NCBI RefSeq assembly: GCF_000019845.1
Contig: NC_010581.1
Span: forward strand, 935,501-999,500
Direction of reading: 5' to 3'
DNA: 64,000 bases
DNA from: Beijerinckia indica subsp. indica ATCC 9039
Lineage (GTDB): Bacteria; Pseudomonadota; Alphaproteobacteria; Rhizobiales; Beijerinckiaceae
The position numbers and the translations under genes were made by a program. Below, piece by piece: positions 9,091-17,455 of the stretch (position 1 is the stretch's first letter; each line of letters starts with the position of its first letter). The notes below the pieces were generated by a model. It was not told the DNA's origin, did not search any database, and worked only from the letters and a program-made list of their open reading frames with translations.

Positions 9091-10587
9091 ATGCGACGTC
9101 AAGCATCGGCATCTCAGCGACTGTTGAGCAAGCTGCATCCAAACAGTGTCATCGCGCTTAAACAAGCTTTGATGGTCACTGCTTTGATCGCGGTCACCTG
9201 GATTATCTCCATGGCGCATTTGGCCATCGTCGCACGGCCTCTTTTTGTCCTTGCATCGATCATCCTCAGCATCATCTACATCCGGCGATCGCCTTGGCAA
9301 TATTTGACATTTAGCTTGTGGATCTGGACGCTCGCGCCTTTCATGAGGCGGATTTGCGATTATTACAGCGCTCCCGTCGGGTTCAATATCGTCCTGATCG
9401 CGCCCAATATTATTTCCCTGATCATGCTGCCGTCCCTCCTGACAAGCCGGACCTTGCTGAAGCGGAAGGAAACGGCAGTCGGCCTTTTGCTGCTGGGGCC
9501 GTCGATTTATGGGCTTTGCGTCAGCTTTGTCATTTCGGACATTTTTCCCGGCATGGTAGGCGCGATCGATTGGATCACGCCCCTGATCTATTTCTGGTTC
9601 ATTATTGATAACGCCGAAACGATCGATGAACTGAAACCCTATTTCGATGTCTTTATCCCCTTGAACTTGGCGATCATCTCACTGTACGGAATTTATCAGA
9701 ATTATTTCCCACCGGCCTGGGATCTGAAATATTGGAATTTTCTCAAGGGAGAAGAGGAAAAATTCACGACTATTCCAATTTTCAGCACGTTGAATTTCCC
9801 AGGTATTTGCGCGACTTGGGTCGCGCTTCTCATTCTCCTATCCTTGGGCTTTGGCGGTGGGATTGCCTTTTTTGTCCTGCCCACCGCACTCTTGATGCTT
9901 GTGATGACGGAAGTCCGATCAGCGGTCGGTGCTCTGGTCTTCGGCTTGATCCTCGCTATGACGTTCGGGCGTGGTCGTCTCGTCCAAGCCCTTCTGGGTA
10001 TTTTTGCAGCCCTATTTGTTTTCTTTGGACTTTTCGCTTCCCTCGACCAAGACCTCGCAACAAGATTGACGAGGCGTTTCGCCTCTGTCGGGGATCTGGA
10101 GCATGATGGCAGCGCCAATGCGCGGAAAGACCTGATCAAAAATACACCGAACATTATTGCCAATATTCCCTTCGGCATGGGGACTGGCAGCGTCGGCAAG
10201 GGAGCGCGTGCGGAAGCGGGTAAGAAATTTGTTGATATGGATTCGGGGCTTGTTGCACCGTTTATCGTCTTCGGTTGGTTCTTTGGGGCTTTCTACGGTT
10301 TTGGACTCGCTGCGATCGTTGCCCGCTGTGCGATTGCCGCAAAGAGATCGGGATCACAAACAGCCTTGGTTTTGAGCATCGGGGCGATTGCTTCCGCTGC
10401 GACCAGTCTGTTTACGATGAATGTCGGCATACAAGGGCTGATGCTTTGGATGTGTATCGCCTATGCCATCGCCATCGAAGTCCAGGAGCACAATAAGAGA
10501 ATAGGGGCCTCTTCTTTGCTGCGCGACCCACCGAATTGGCGGACGCGTGAACGCCTCATTCTTTCCGCTGACAGGAAGATCCTGTAA
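9091..10587 (+). CDS. Polytopic membrane protein, Wzy/O-antigen-ligase-like polymerase
   Basis: Hydrophobic protein of 498 residues with about ten to twelve predicted membrane segments, one larger hydrophilic loop after about residue 330 (rich in R and K, with RRFASVGDLEHDGSANARKDL) and a hydrophilic tail. This topology, with a long loop near the C-terminal third, is that of Wzy polymerases and WaaL/RfaL ligases, families with very low sequence identity. It lies 7 nt after the last GT4 gene and in a cluster with a Wzc-like protein, so repeat-unit polymerase in the inner membrane is the best guess. Confidence 0.65.
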   Translation: MRRQASASQRLLSKLHPNSVIALKQALMVTALIAVTWIISMAHLAIVARPLFVLASIILSIIYIRRSPWQYLTFSLWIWTLAPFMRRICDYYSAPVGFNIVLIAPNIISLIMLPSLLTSRTLLKRKETAVGLLLLGPSIYGLCVSFVISDIFPGMVGAIDWITPLIYFWFIIDNAETIDELKPYFDVFIPLNLAIISLYGIYQNYFPPAWDLKYWNFLKGEEEKFTTIPIFSTLNFPGICATWVALLILLSLGFGGGIAFFVLPTALLMLVMTEVRSAVGALVFGLILAMTFGRGRLVQALLGIFAALFVFFGLFASLDQDLATRLTRRFASVGDLEHDGSANARKDLIKNTPNIIANIPFGMGTGSVGKGARAEAGKKFVDMDSGLVAPFIVFGWFFGAFYGFGLAAIVARCAIAAKRSGSQTALVLSIGAIASAATSLFTMNVGIQGLMLWMCIAYAIAIEVQEHNKRIGASSLLRDPPNWRTRERLILSADRKIL

Positions 10588-10612
10588 GGCCAAACACAAT
10601 AGGCAGAGTTTC

Positions 10613-11848
10613 ATGAAGCAGTTTGGCATTACGCTTGCCGCCTTTCTGACGGTCAAGCGTTTTCTCCTGGTTCTTTTCCTGTCCCGATTGCTCATGCTCG
10701 TGCTGCTTTACGGGATCACCGGCGGCCAGGAGCTGAGTAATGATACACATATGCATATGACCATGTTGCGGTCACCTTGGTGCATATTGATCTATCAATA
10801 TCCGGGCTGGGAACAAAATCCTCCCTTTTTGCCCTTTCTGGAAGCTCTATTTGGCTATCCCGCTCAGTTGTTTTTCTCTGATTTTATAAGTTTGCGCTTC
10901 GTCATGATCTGCTACGAAGTGATTGTTGGATTGCTTTTCTACCGATTGCTTACGGAACTCCACATCAAGCAAGAGCGTCTCGGTTTTTGTCTGTTGGGGT
11001 TTCTGATACTGCCCATGGGATGGATGGTTTCCGTTGTCATGGCGCAAGATGAAACGATCGCAAGTGCTGCTTTTCTTCTGCCGTTGCTTCTGTTTCTGTC
11101 CGGCCGGCCGCGGAGCGCTTTGCTGTTTTGCGGATTAGGAGTGGTCAGCGCAAAGATTTTTATCATCCTGGAATATTGCACGCTGCTCGCCTTTTGCCCG
11201 AAAGACAAGCGTGTATCTGGCGCGGTGATCGGTCTCTTGCCAATCGCTATCGTCTACAGCGGGATATCGCTGCACCGCTTGCTTCATGGATATCCCTTAC
11301 CATTGACCGATTTCCATCCAGACCCTTATTTCGGGACGAATTTCTGGATTGTGCTTGAAACCTATGGCGGGCTGAGCTTGTTGAAATATGGGCCTTATTC
11401 CGGTTTACTCGCGGGGCTCGCCTCTCTTATCCCAGCCTTCATTATCTTTGTGAAGGCAGAGCGGGATTGGGATAAAACACATGTTGTTGTCGCCGTCACG
11501 GCATCTCTGACACTCTTTCTGTCATTATTCTATCACGTTAATCCAGAATATTTCATAATGGTTTTTCCGCCGATGCTGGCTATTACGAGGAATTTTGTTG
11601 ATGTGATTTATGATTTTCTTGTTTCGTTCCTCCCTTGGGCCGGCAAATTGTTCCAGGTTGCTCAGTTCAAGATAGGGCTGGAAGAAAACAAGGGTCGAGT
11701 GGTTGCTGTGGAAGTCTATTCGAAGCTCTTCCCAGTGTCTCCGGAATATTTGCTGGTTTCGACACAATTGTTATTTTCGATCATTACGCTTGCGCTCGCG
11801 TTCCGTTGGTGTTTGCGTTTATTCGAGCCTCCAATGAAACGATTGTGA
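10613..11848 (+). CDS. Polytopic membrane protein, possibly a GT-C type glycosyltransferase
   Basis: Membrane protein of 411 residues with about ten hydrophobic segments. I do not recognise a defined family. The layout resembles polyprenol-dependent GT-C transferases (PIG-M/GT39 style): a short N-terminal helix, then a first loop with acidic residues (SNDTHMHM) and an aromatic-rich segment (YPGWEQNPPFLPFL), and a later MAQDETIASA. The ATG at 10613 is preferred to a GTG at 10547 because AGGCAGAG sits just upstream and the longer frame overlaps the polymerase gene. Last gene before the terminator at 11879. It could instead be an exopolysaccharide modification or transport protein. Confidence 0.5.
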   Translation: MKQFGITLAAFLTVKRFLLVLFLSRLLMLVLLYGITGGQELSNDTHMHMTMLRSPWCILIYQYPGWEQNPPFLPFLEALFGYPAQLFFSDFISLRFVMICYEVIVGLLFYRLLTELHIKQERLGFCLLGFLILPMGWMVSVVMAQDETIASAAFLLPLLLFLSGRPRSALLFCGLGVVSAKIFIILEYCTLLAFCPKDKRVSGAVIGLLPIAIVYSGISLHRLLHGYPLPLTDFHPDPYFGTNFWIVLETYGGLSLLKYGPYSGLLAGLASLIPAFIIFVKAERDWDKTHVVVAVTASLTLFLSLFYHVNPEYFIMVFPPMLAITRNFVDVIYDFLVSFLPWAGKLFQVAQFKIGLEENKGRVVAVEVYSKLFPVSPEYLLVSTQLLFSIITLALAFRWCLRLFEPPMKRL

Positions 11849-11878
11849 CTGTGTGTGTCACTCGGAATCAAGCAGCTT

Positions 11879-11933
11879 GCCTATAGTATTCCTCACTCAT
11901 ACAGACGCATGAGAGGGGCTATAGGCTTTTTTT
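11879..11933 (+). terminator. Rho-independent terminator closing the exopolysaccharide operon
   Basis: GCCTATAG at 11879-11886 pairs with CTATAGGC at 11919-11926. An inner stem adds CCTC and CAT pairing with ATG and GGGG across an 8-nt loop. It is followed directly by seven T at 11927-11933. It lies 30 nt after the last membrane-protein stop. Confidence 0.85.
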
Positions 11934-11990
11934 GGCTTGATGCTGTGATGACCGAAGAAGGGCGCGGAAGTTAGAGCGCGGGAGTCGGTG

Positions 11991-12836
11991 ATGGATGTTT
12001 CTCTTTGTATTACGACCCGCAATCGTCCAGAAGATCTGGCGGAATGTTTGAGGGTCGCTGGTGGCTCCTCTATCCCTTTGAAACAAATCGTCGTTTCAGA
12101 TGACAGTACGGACCATCGCTCGCGCGACTTGGTGCGGGAACAGTTTCCAAAGGTCGATTATGTCGAGGGACCGAGAAAAGGGCTTGGTCCCAATCGCAAC
12201 AGCGCGATCGCCGCGGCGCATGGTGACTGGATCTTATTCCTGGATGATGATGCGCGACTGGGCGTCGATTTTCTGAAAACTTTGGAGCCTTTGATTGCGG
12301 CCCATGCCGGAGAAAAGATCATTTATTCCGGTATCGAGGAGCAAATACGCGGGAAAATTTTTCCGCGTGATCAGAATTTTCTGGGATTTCAATCGCGGCC
12401 TTATCAAGCTGATGAGCCTTTGAACACGCTCGTCATCAATGCGGCTTTGTTTCCAGCGGAAGTTTGCAAGACGTTACTGTTCGATCCCCGTTTGATTTAT
12501 GGTTATGATGAAGTGGATATAGCGTCACGAGCGCGTGCGGCGGGATGGAGAATTCTATTATGCCCGGAGGCGATCAATTTTCATTATCCCTCAGAGACAA
12601 ACCGAGATTACTATAAGCCGCATACAGAATCAGCCCGCATCTATGTGACATTCAAGAAATACTACGGTGCACAGAGAAAGCCTCTTAAGGCGCTGGCATT
12701 TCTCGGTATCAGTTTATTGCACAGCTGCGCTCATCATTTGAAAACGGAAGGATTCAGGGGGCTCCTATCGGCCTTGGCCTTGCATCGTTCGGCATGGAAA
12801 CAGATTAGCGCCTGGCAAGATGAGGTCAGGCAATAA
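11991..12836 (+). CDS. Glycosyltransferase family 2, separate transcription unit
   Basis: GT-A glycosyltransferase of 281 residues. VSLCITTRNRPEDLAECL at the N-terminus and LFLDDDARLG with D85-D87 are the GT2 nucleotide and metal motifs. A YGYDEVDIASRARAAGWR segment matches the acceptor ED motif. It sits after the terminator that ends the main polysaccharide operon and has its own GGAG six nt before the ATG; a GTG just upstream would add one residue. It probably adds a side or terminal sugar to the same polymer, an inference from position only. Confidence 0.85.
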   Translation: MDVSLCITTRNRPEDLAECLRVAGGSSIPLKQIVVSDDSTDHRSRDLVREQFPKVDYVEGPRKGLGPNRNSAIAAAHGDWILFLDDDARLGVDFLKTLEPLIAAHAGEKIIYSGIEEQIRGKIFPRDQNFLGFQSRPYQADEPLNTLVINAALFPAEVCKTLLFDPRLIYGYDEVDIASRARAAGWRILLCPEAINFHYPSETNRDYYKPHTESARIYVTFKKYYGAQRKPLKALAFLGISLLHSCAHHLKTEGFRGLLSALALHRSAWKQISAWQDEVRQ

Positions 12837-13867
12837 TATCCTTGATTAATAGGACGTATGAACAAAGATAAACGTCTTTATAATGTATTCGATGATAAAA
12901 TCTTGTTCTGTTTCTGTGATATAAATATAAGTATATATTATATGTAGAAGGTTCGGTTCAACGGGTGGATCGGATTGGAATTATATGTTATCAGTGAACT
13001 GTCAAAAAGTTATGATTAAAAATGCAGATAAATATTTTCGTATTTATTTAATAAGAGAAAAATATTGCGTCTGATAAAGTTTGAGAGAGCTCATGGACAT
13101 TTACAGCGATATGTCTGGCGAGTTGGCGAGCCATTATGGTTGGAGCGAATGATCCAAACGTCCACTCAATTCGAGAGGGTGCTAAAATCTGTCAAAACAA
13201 AGGGATGGATAGTGATTAATGATCATGGATCGTGTGTGGGATCGGTCTAAATGCTGAGACTCGGAACTTTATGCGATTTCGTTTAGTTCCTGTCACGGTC
13301 GCGACGTATTTTCATTAAGCGATCTTGAGAAGGGTAGAGATTTGAGATGTTAGGGTGGGCTTTTTTCCACTAAATCAATATCTTGTGGGCAGGCGTATCC
13401 TGAAATTTGTGGGTGAAATACCCGCATCTGACCATCCTCGATAGTGTTGGGGATGGATTTCAATGTTTGATGTTGCGATCAGTCGGACTATATAACGTTA
13501 AGTTGATGGTTGAGATTGTTCTGCGGGCTGTTGACAAGGGTGGCTAGCTCAGCAAAATAAAAAATTGTTTAATTTCTGTTGCTTAAAACTTGACCGCTTT
13601 TAAGAAAATAAAGTAATATATGCTGTATATATAATGTGATATTTTTATGGCATAAAATTTCCGCTTCGGCATAAAATTAAAGTTTAATATTATGCGCTTA
13701 TCATTCTTTTCCTCATTTCCCTGCAGGATCTGCCACTCCTATCAGGATTTTGCCTTGGGAGCGCCCTCATTAGGTTGGTCGCATGGGAAAGGCTGGGTAT
13801 CTTGTTGGTTTTTGCTCTTGGGTGCTGAATGTTCGATGGTCTTTTCGGGCAGGAGTGTTCGGGATCC
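12837..13867. other. 1-kb AT-rich spacer ahead of the NRPS/PKS locus
   Basis: No convincing gene. A 61-codon frame from a TTG at 13065 lacks a ribosome binding site and resembles nothing known. Base composition is strongly AT-rich from 12840 to 13080 and again from 13550 to 13690, unlike the genes on either side. A weak GACGT/ACGTC stem at 12853-12876 may end the glycosyltransferase transcript. The block probably holds the promoter of the synthetase operon. Confidence 0.5.
13590..13619 (+). promoter_or_regulatory. Candidate sigma-70-type promoter for the NRPS/PKS operon
   Basis: TTGACC at 13590-13595 is followed after 18 nt by TAATAT at 13614-13619, inside the most AT-rich stretch of the spacer and about 250 nt before the first synthetase start. 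A second TTGACA at 13531-13536 has no good -10 partner. Assignment rests on consensus similarity only. Confidence 0.28.
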
Positions 13868-16800
13868 ATGCCGACCTCAAACTCTGCGCTGATCCCGCGT
13901 GTGGCGCGCGATGGTGATTTTCCGCTTTCCAATGCGCAGGCACGATTGTGGTTTTTTTGGCATCTGGAACCGCAAAGCGGTGCCTATGGTCTGTCGAGGT
14001 CTGCTCGGCTGAAGGGGCGTCTGAATGAGGTTGCCGTGCAGCAGAGCGTTGATGCTCTGGTTGCGCGGCATGAACTCTTGCGGACGACATTTGTCGAATG
14101 TGCCGATGGACGCGGTTTGCAACATATTCATGCTGTATTTTCGATACCGCTCGAAGTCATCGACCTCGGCGGATTATCCGAGGCGGATCGGGAGGCGGAG
14201 GCTCATCGGCTGGCGGCGGCCGATGCATCGGCGCCGTTTGATCTTACGACAGGTCCCTTGCTGCGGGTGAAACTGCTCCGGCTGGGGGATGAGGATCATA
14301 TTCTTCTGGTGACGTTGCACCGCATTATCTCCGATCGTCAATCGCTGGATATCCTGTTCAACGAATTTGCGGTATTTTACGCGGCCTCTATCCAGGGGCA
14401 TGAGCCGAGGCTGCCCGAACAGTCGATCCAATATGTCGATTACGCTGTTTGGCAACGGGCATGGCTGGAAGCCGGGGAGGGCGATCGCCAGCTTGCTTAT
14501 TGGCGCGGAAAGCTTGGAGACGAGCAACCGCTTCTGGAACTCCCCTTGGACCATCCAAGACCTGCGGAGCAGAACGGCCGCGGAGCTATCCACCTCTTTG
14601 CGATTGATGGTGATCTGACTGAGCGATTGCGGCATATCGGTCAAAGCCGAAATGCGAGTCTGTCGGTGGTGCTGCTGGCGGCGTTCAATGGGCTGCTCTA
14701 TCGTTATACAGGACAGCGCGATCTCCGGGTCGGTGTCCCGGTGACAAATCGCCATCGGCCCGAGACGAAAGATCTGATTGGATGTTTTGCGAACACGCTC
14801 GTCCTGCGGACGGAGCTTGATGGTCATTGGAGTTTTACGCGCCTCATTGAGGCAGTCCGTGACACCTTGCTGGAGGCTCGGGACTATCAGGATTTGCCAT
14901 TCGAGCAGCTGGTGCAGGCCTTGCAGCCGGAACGAAGCCTCAGTCATAGTCCTTTGTTCCAGGTTCAATTCAATTCTGTTTCGCGGAGGGTTCCAGGCGA
15001 GCTCGTTGAACTGTCTGATCTTTTGATCGAAGGTGTCGCAGAAGCGAAGACGATGATAAGGGTCGATCTCTCGCTCGATATTGTCGAGACCGCGACGGGA
15101 AACGGAGAGCAGGAAGGACTTTCCTGCGGCTTGACTTATGCGGAAGATCTCTTCGATGCGATGACGATCGAACGTCTTGCATCGCATTGGCGACACGTGC
15201 TTGAGGCGCTTGCGGATGCGCCGGATCGCACGATCGGAAGTGTCGATATTCTGGACGCGGATGAGCGCAGACAAATTCTTGAAGAATGGGGCTGCGGGGA
15301 GAGTGTCCCGCAAAGCGGGAAATGTCTGCATGAGTTGATTGAGGCGCAGGTGCGGGAGCAACCCGATGCTGTCGCGGTCCTCTATGAGGGTCAGAGCTTC
15401 ACCTATGGAGAATTGAACGCCAAGGCCAATCAATTGGCGCACCATCTGCGCGAGCTTGGCGTGGGACCCGATGTTCTGGTCGGGATTGCCGTCGAGCCGT
15501 CGCTTGACATGGTCATTGGCTTGGTGGGGATTTTGAAAGCGGGCGGCGCTTATGTGCCCCTTGATCCGAACTATCCCGAGGACCGCCTCGCTTATATGAT
15601 CGAAAACAGCGGGATCGGGCTGCTGTTGACTCAGGAACCGTTGCTGGGCGCCTTTGGCTGGCTGGGTCGGGAACCAAAGCCTGGCATCGGATCCAATCCG
15701 ATGATTTTCTGCCTTGACCGTGATTGGCTCAAAGTATCGGCCTATCCCACGGAGGATTTGCCGAATATCACCAATCCGCAAAATCTCATTTATTGCATCT
15801 ACACTTCTGGCTCGACAGGAAGGCCTAAAGGCGCAGACAATTACCACGCAAGTTTTGTAAATCTCGTTGGCTGGTATTTCAGTGAGAGCGAGAGGGCACA
15901 TCGAAAAGAAAGAGTGATTCTTGCCAGTTCACTGAGTTTCGATCTCACGCAGAAAAATGTGTTGGGGACGCTGGCCGCTGGCGGAACACTCATCGTCCCA
16001 TTAGGGACGTTGATGGATACAGACCACTTCGTCGCAGCGTTAACACGGTTTAAGCCGACACGCTTGAATTGTACACCTTCAGCATATCACGTCATCTCAA
16101 AGTATGTGACGGAACACACGCTTTCCTTGGTGGTTCTCGGCGGGGAGCCTATTGACGCAACCTTAGCTGCGCATTTATCGAAACAAAATATCGACTTGAT
16201 GAATTCGTATGGGCCGACGGAATGTGCTGATGTCGCCATATCTTATTTGAACGCGGCGGGTTCGGAACAAACCGATATTCCGCTGGGGAAGCCGCTTCCA
16301 AATATACAAATCTATATTTTAGATGCTGATCTCAATCTTGTTCCCGCTGGTGTTGCGGGTGAATTGTATATAGCGGGTATCAGCCTCGGGCGCGGATATC
16401 ACGGGCGTCCCGATCTGACTGCGGAGCGTTTTATCGCCAATCCTTTTGCGAAGGAGACCGGGGCTCGGATGTACCGGACCGGAGACCTGGCGCGGTGGCG
16501 GTCCGATGGTAACGTGGACTATATTGGCCGTGTTGACCATCAGGTGAAGATCCGCGGATTCAGGATTGAGCTTGGCGAGATCGAGGCCGCCTTGCTGCGC
16601 TATGAGGGCGTGCGTGAGGCCATCGTTCTCGTGCGTGATGCTGCCGGCGGCAAGCAACTCATTGGCTATGTGGTGGGAGCGGATGAGCGGGGGGATCTCG
16701 AAAGCCGCCTTCGAAATCATCTGAAAAGTTCTCTCCCCGATTATATGGTGCCTGCACGGATCGTCGTGCTTGAGAAAATGCCTTTAACGGTCAATGGCAA

Positions 16801-17188
16801 GGTCGATCGCCAGCGGTTACCTGCGCCAAAACCTCTTATTGTTTCAGCGGGTTTCGCCACCAATCTGTCATCCACACAGAAGCTTCTGGTGGAAATCTGG
16901 CGCGAGGTTTTGGGGCTCGACGCGGTTCCAGCCGAGGTTAATTTTTTCGATCTTGGCGGAAATTCCTTGCAACTCATTGCCGTGCACGCCCAAATCGAAT
17001 CCAAGTTGCAGCGCAAATTTCCTCTCGTCACGCTCTTTCAGCATTCGACCATCACGGACCTGGCTCATTTTCTCGATAACAAGGGGCAGGAGGTTTCGTC
17101 ATCCATCGACGCCGCCCGGGCGCGTGCCTTGCAGCGGAGCCGGAGTCTCGGCAGATTCCAGCAAAAAGTGGGGAGGAAGACACCATAG
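13868..17188 (+). CDS. Nonribosomal peptide synthetase, C*-A-PCP
   Basis: First synthetase of the hybrid assembly line, 1106 residues. A condensation domain (about 15-440) is followed by an adenylation domain (about 475-960) and a carrier domain with the phosphopantetheine serine S1033 in LGGNSL. The adenylation domain has all core motifs: IYTSGSTGRPKG, SYGPTE, MYRTGDL, VNGKVDR. The condensation motif HHxxxDG reads H151-R152-I-I-S-D156-R157, so the catalytic second His is Arg and the Gly is Arg; the domain is probably not a condensing enzyme. By-eye GrsA alignment gives the pocket code D-L-K-N-V-G-S-D-V-K, which I cannot assign to an amino acid. Start at 13868 is preferred to 13829 because AGGAG precedes it. 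Likely loads the first amino acid. Confidence 0.95.
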   Translation: MPTSNSALIPRVARDGDFPLSNAQARLWFFWHLEPQSGAYGLSRSARLKGRLNEVAVQQSVDALVARHELLRTTFVECADGRGLQHIHAVFSIPLEVIDLGGLSEADREAEAHRLAAADASAPFDLTTGPLLRVKLLRLGDEDHILLVTLHRIISDRQSLDILFNEFAVFYAASIQGHEPRLPEQSIQYVDYAVWQRAWLEAGEGDRQLAYWRGKLGDEQPLLELPLDHPRPAEQNGRGAIHLFAIDGDLTERLRHIGQSRNASLSVVLLAAFNGLLYRYTGQRDLRVGVPVTNRHRPETKDLIGCFANTLVLRTELDGHWSFTRLIEAVRDTLLEARDYQDLPFEQLVQALQPERSLSHSPLFQVQFNSVSRRVPGELVELSDLLIEGVAEAKTMIRVDLSLDIVETATGNGEQEGLSCGLTYAEDLFDAMTIERLASHWRHVLEALADAPDRTIGSVDILDADERRQILEEWGCGESVPQSGKCLHELIEAQVREQPDAVAVLYEGQSFTYGELNAKANQLAHHLRELGVGPDVLVGIAVEPSLDMVIGLVGILKAGGAYVPLDPNYPEDRLAYMIENSGIGLLLTQEPLLGAFGWLGREPKPGIGSNPMIFCLDRDWLKVSAYPTEDLPNITNPQNLIYCIYTSGSTGRPKGADNYHASFVNLVGWYFSESERAHRKERVILASSLSFDLTQKNVLGTLAAGGTLIVPLGTLMDTDHFVAALTRFKPTRLNCTPSAYHVISKYVTEHTLSLVVLGGEPIDATLAAHLSKQNIDLMNSYGPTECADVAISYLNAAGSEQTDIPLGKPLPNIQIYILDADLNLVPAGVAGELYIAGISLGRGYHGRPDLTAERFIANPFAKETGARMYRTGDLARWRSDGNVDYIGRVDHQVKIRGFRIELGEIEAALLRYEGVREAIVLVRDAAGGKQLIGYVVGADERGDLESRLRNHLKSSLPDYMVPARIVVLEKMPLTVNGKVDRQRLPAPKPLIVSAGFATNLSSTQKLLVEIWREVLGLDAVPAEVNFFDLGGNSLQLIAVHAQIESKLQRKFPLVTLFQHSTITDLAHFLDNKGQEVSSSIDAARARALQRSRSLGRFQQKVGRKTP

Positions 17189-17455
17189 ATATCCGCAAGG
17201 GAGCTGTTTCGTACAATTCCCGGACATTTTTGCAAAATCCTATGGAAGAGCGGGTGGGAATCCCAGTGGAATTATCGAGGATATGTCTTTATATAGGAAA
17301 AGCACTGTCATGGCGGGGAACGGGAAGACTCGTGCAATGAAGTTTCTCTTTTCTCCAAGTAAACTTATATTTTGACTTCAGATACTTTATGTAAAAATGA
17401 AACTTATCAATAAAATCATTTGGGTCCTTTTTGAAGACTCACCGGAGGTGAGGCA

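Noticed and set aside
13065..13250. 61-codon frame in the spacer before the NRPS genes
   Set aside because: TTG start, no ribosome binding site, no resemblance to a known family; could be a fragment but nothing supports it.
14174..15901. 575-codon minus-strand frame inside the first synthetase
   Set aside because: Antisense shadow of a clear NRPS gene; its translation has no domain and reflects codon bias on the coding strand.
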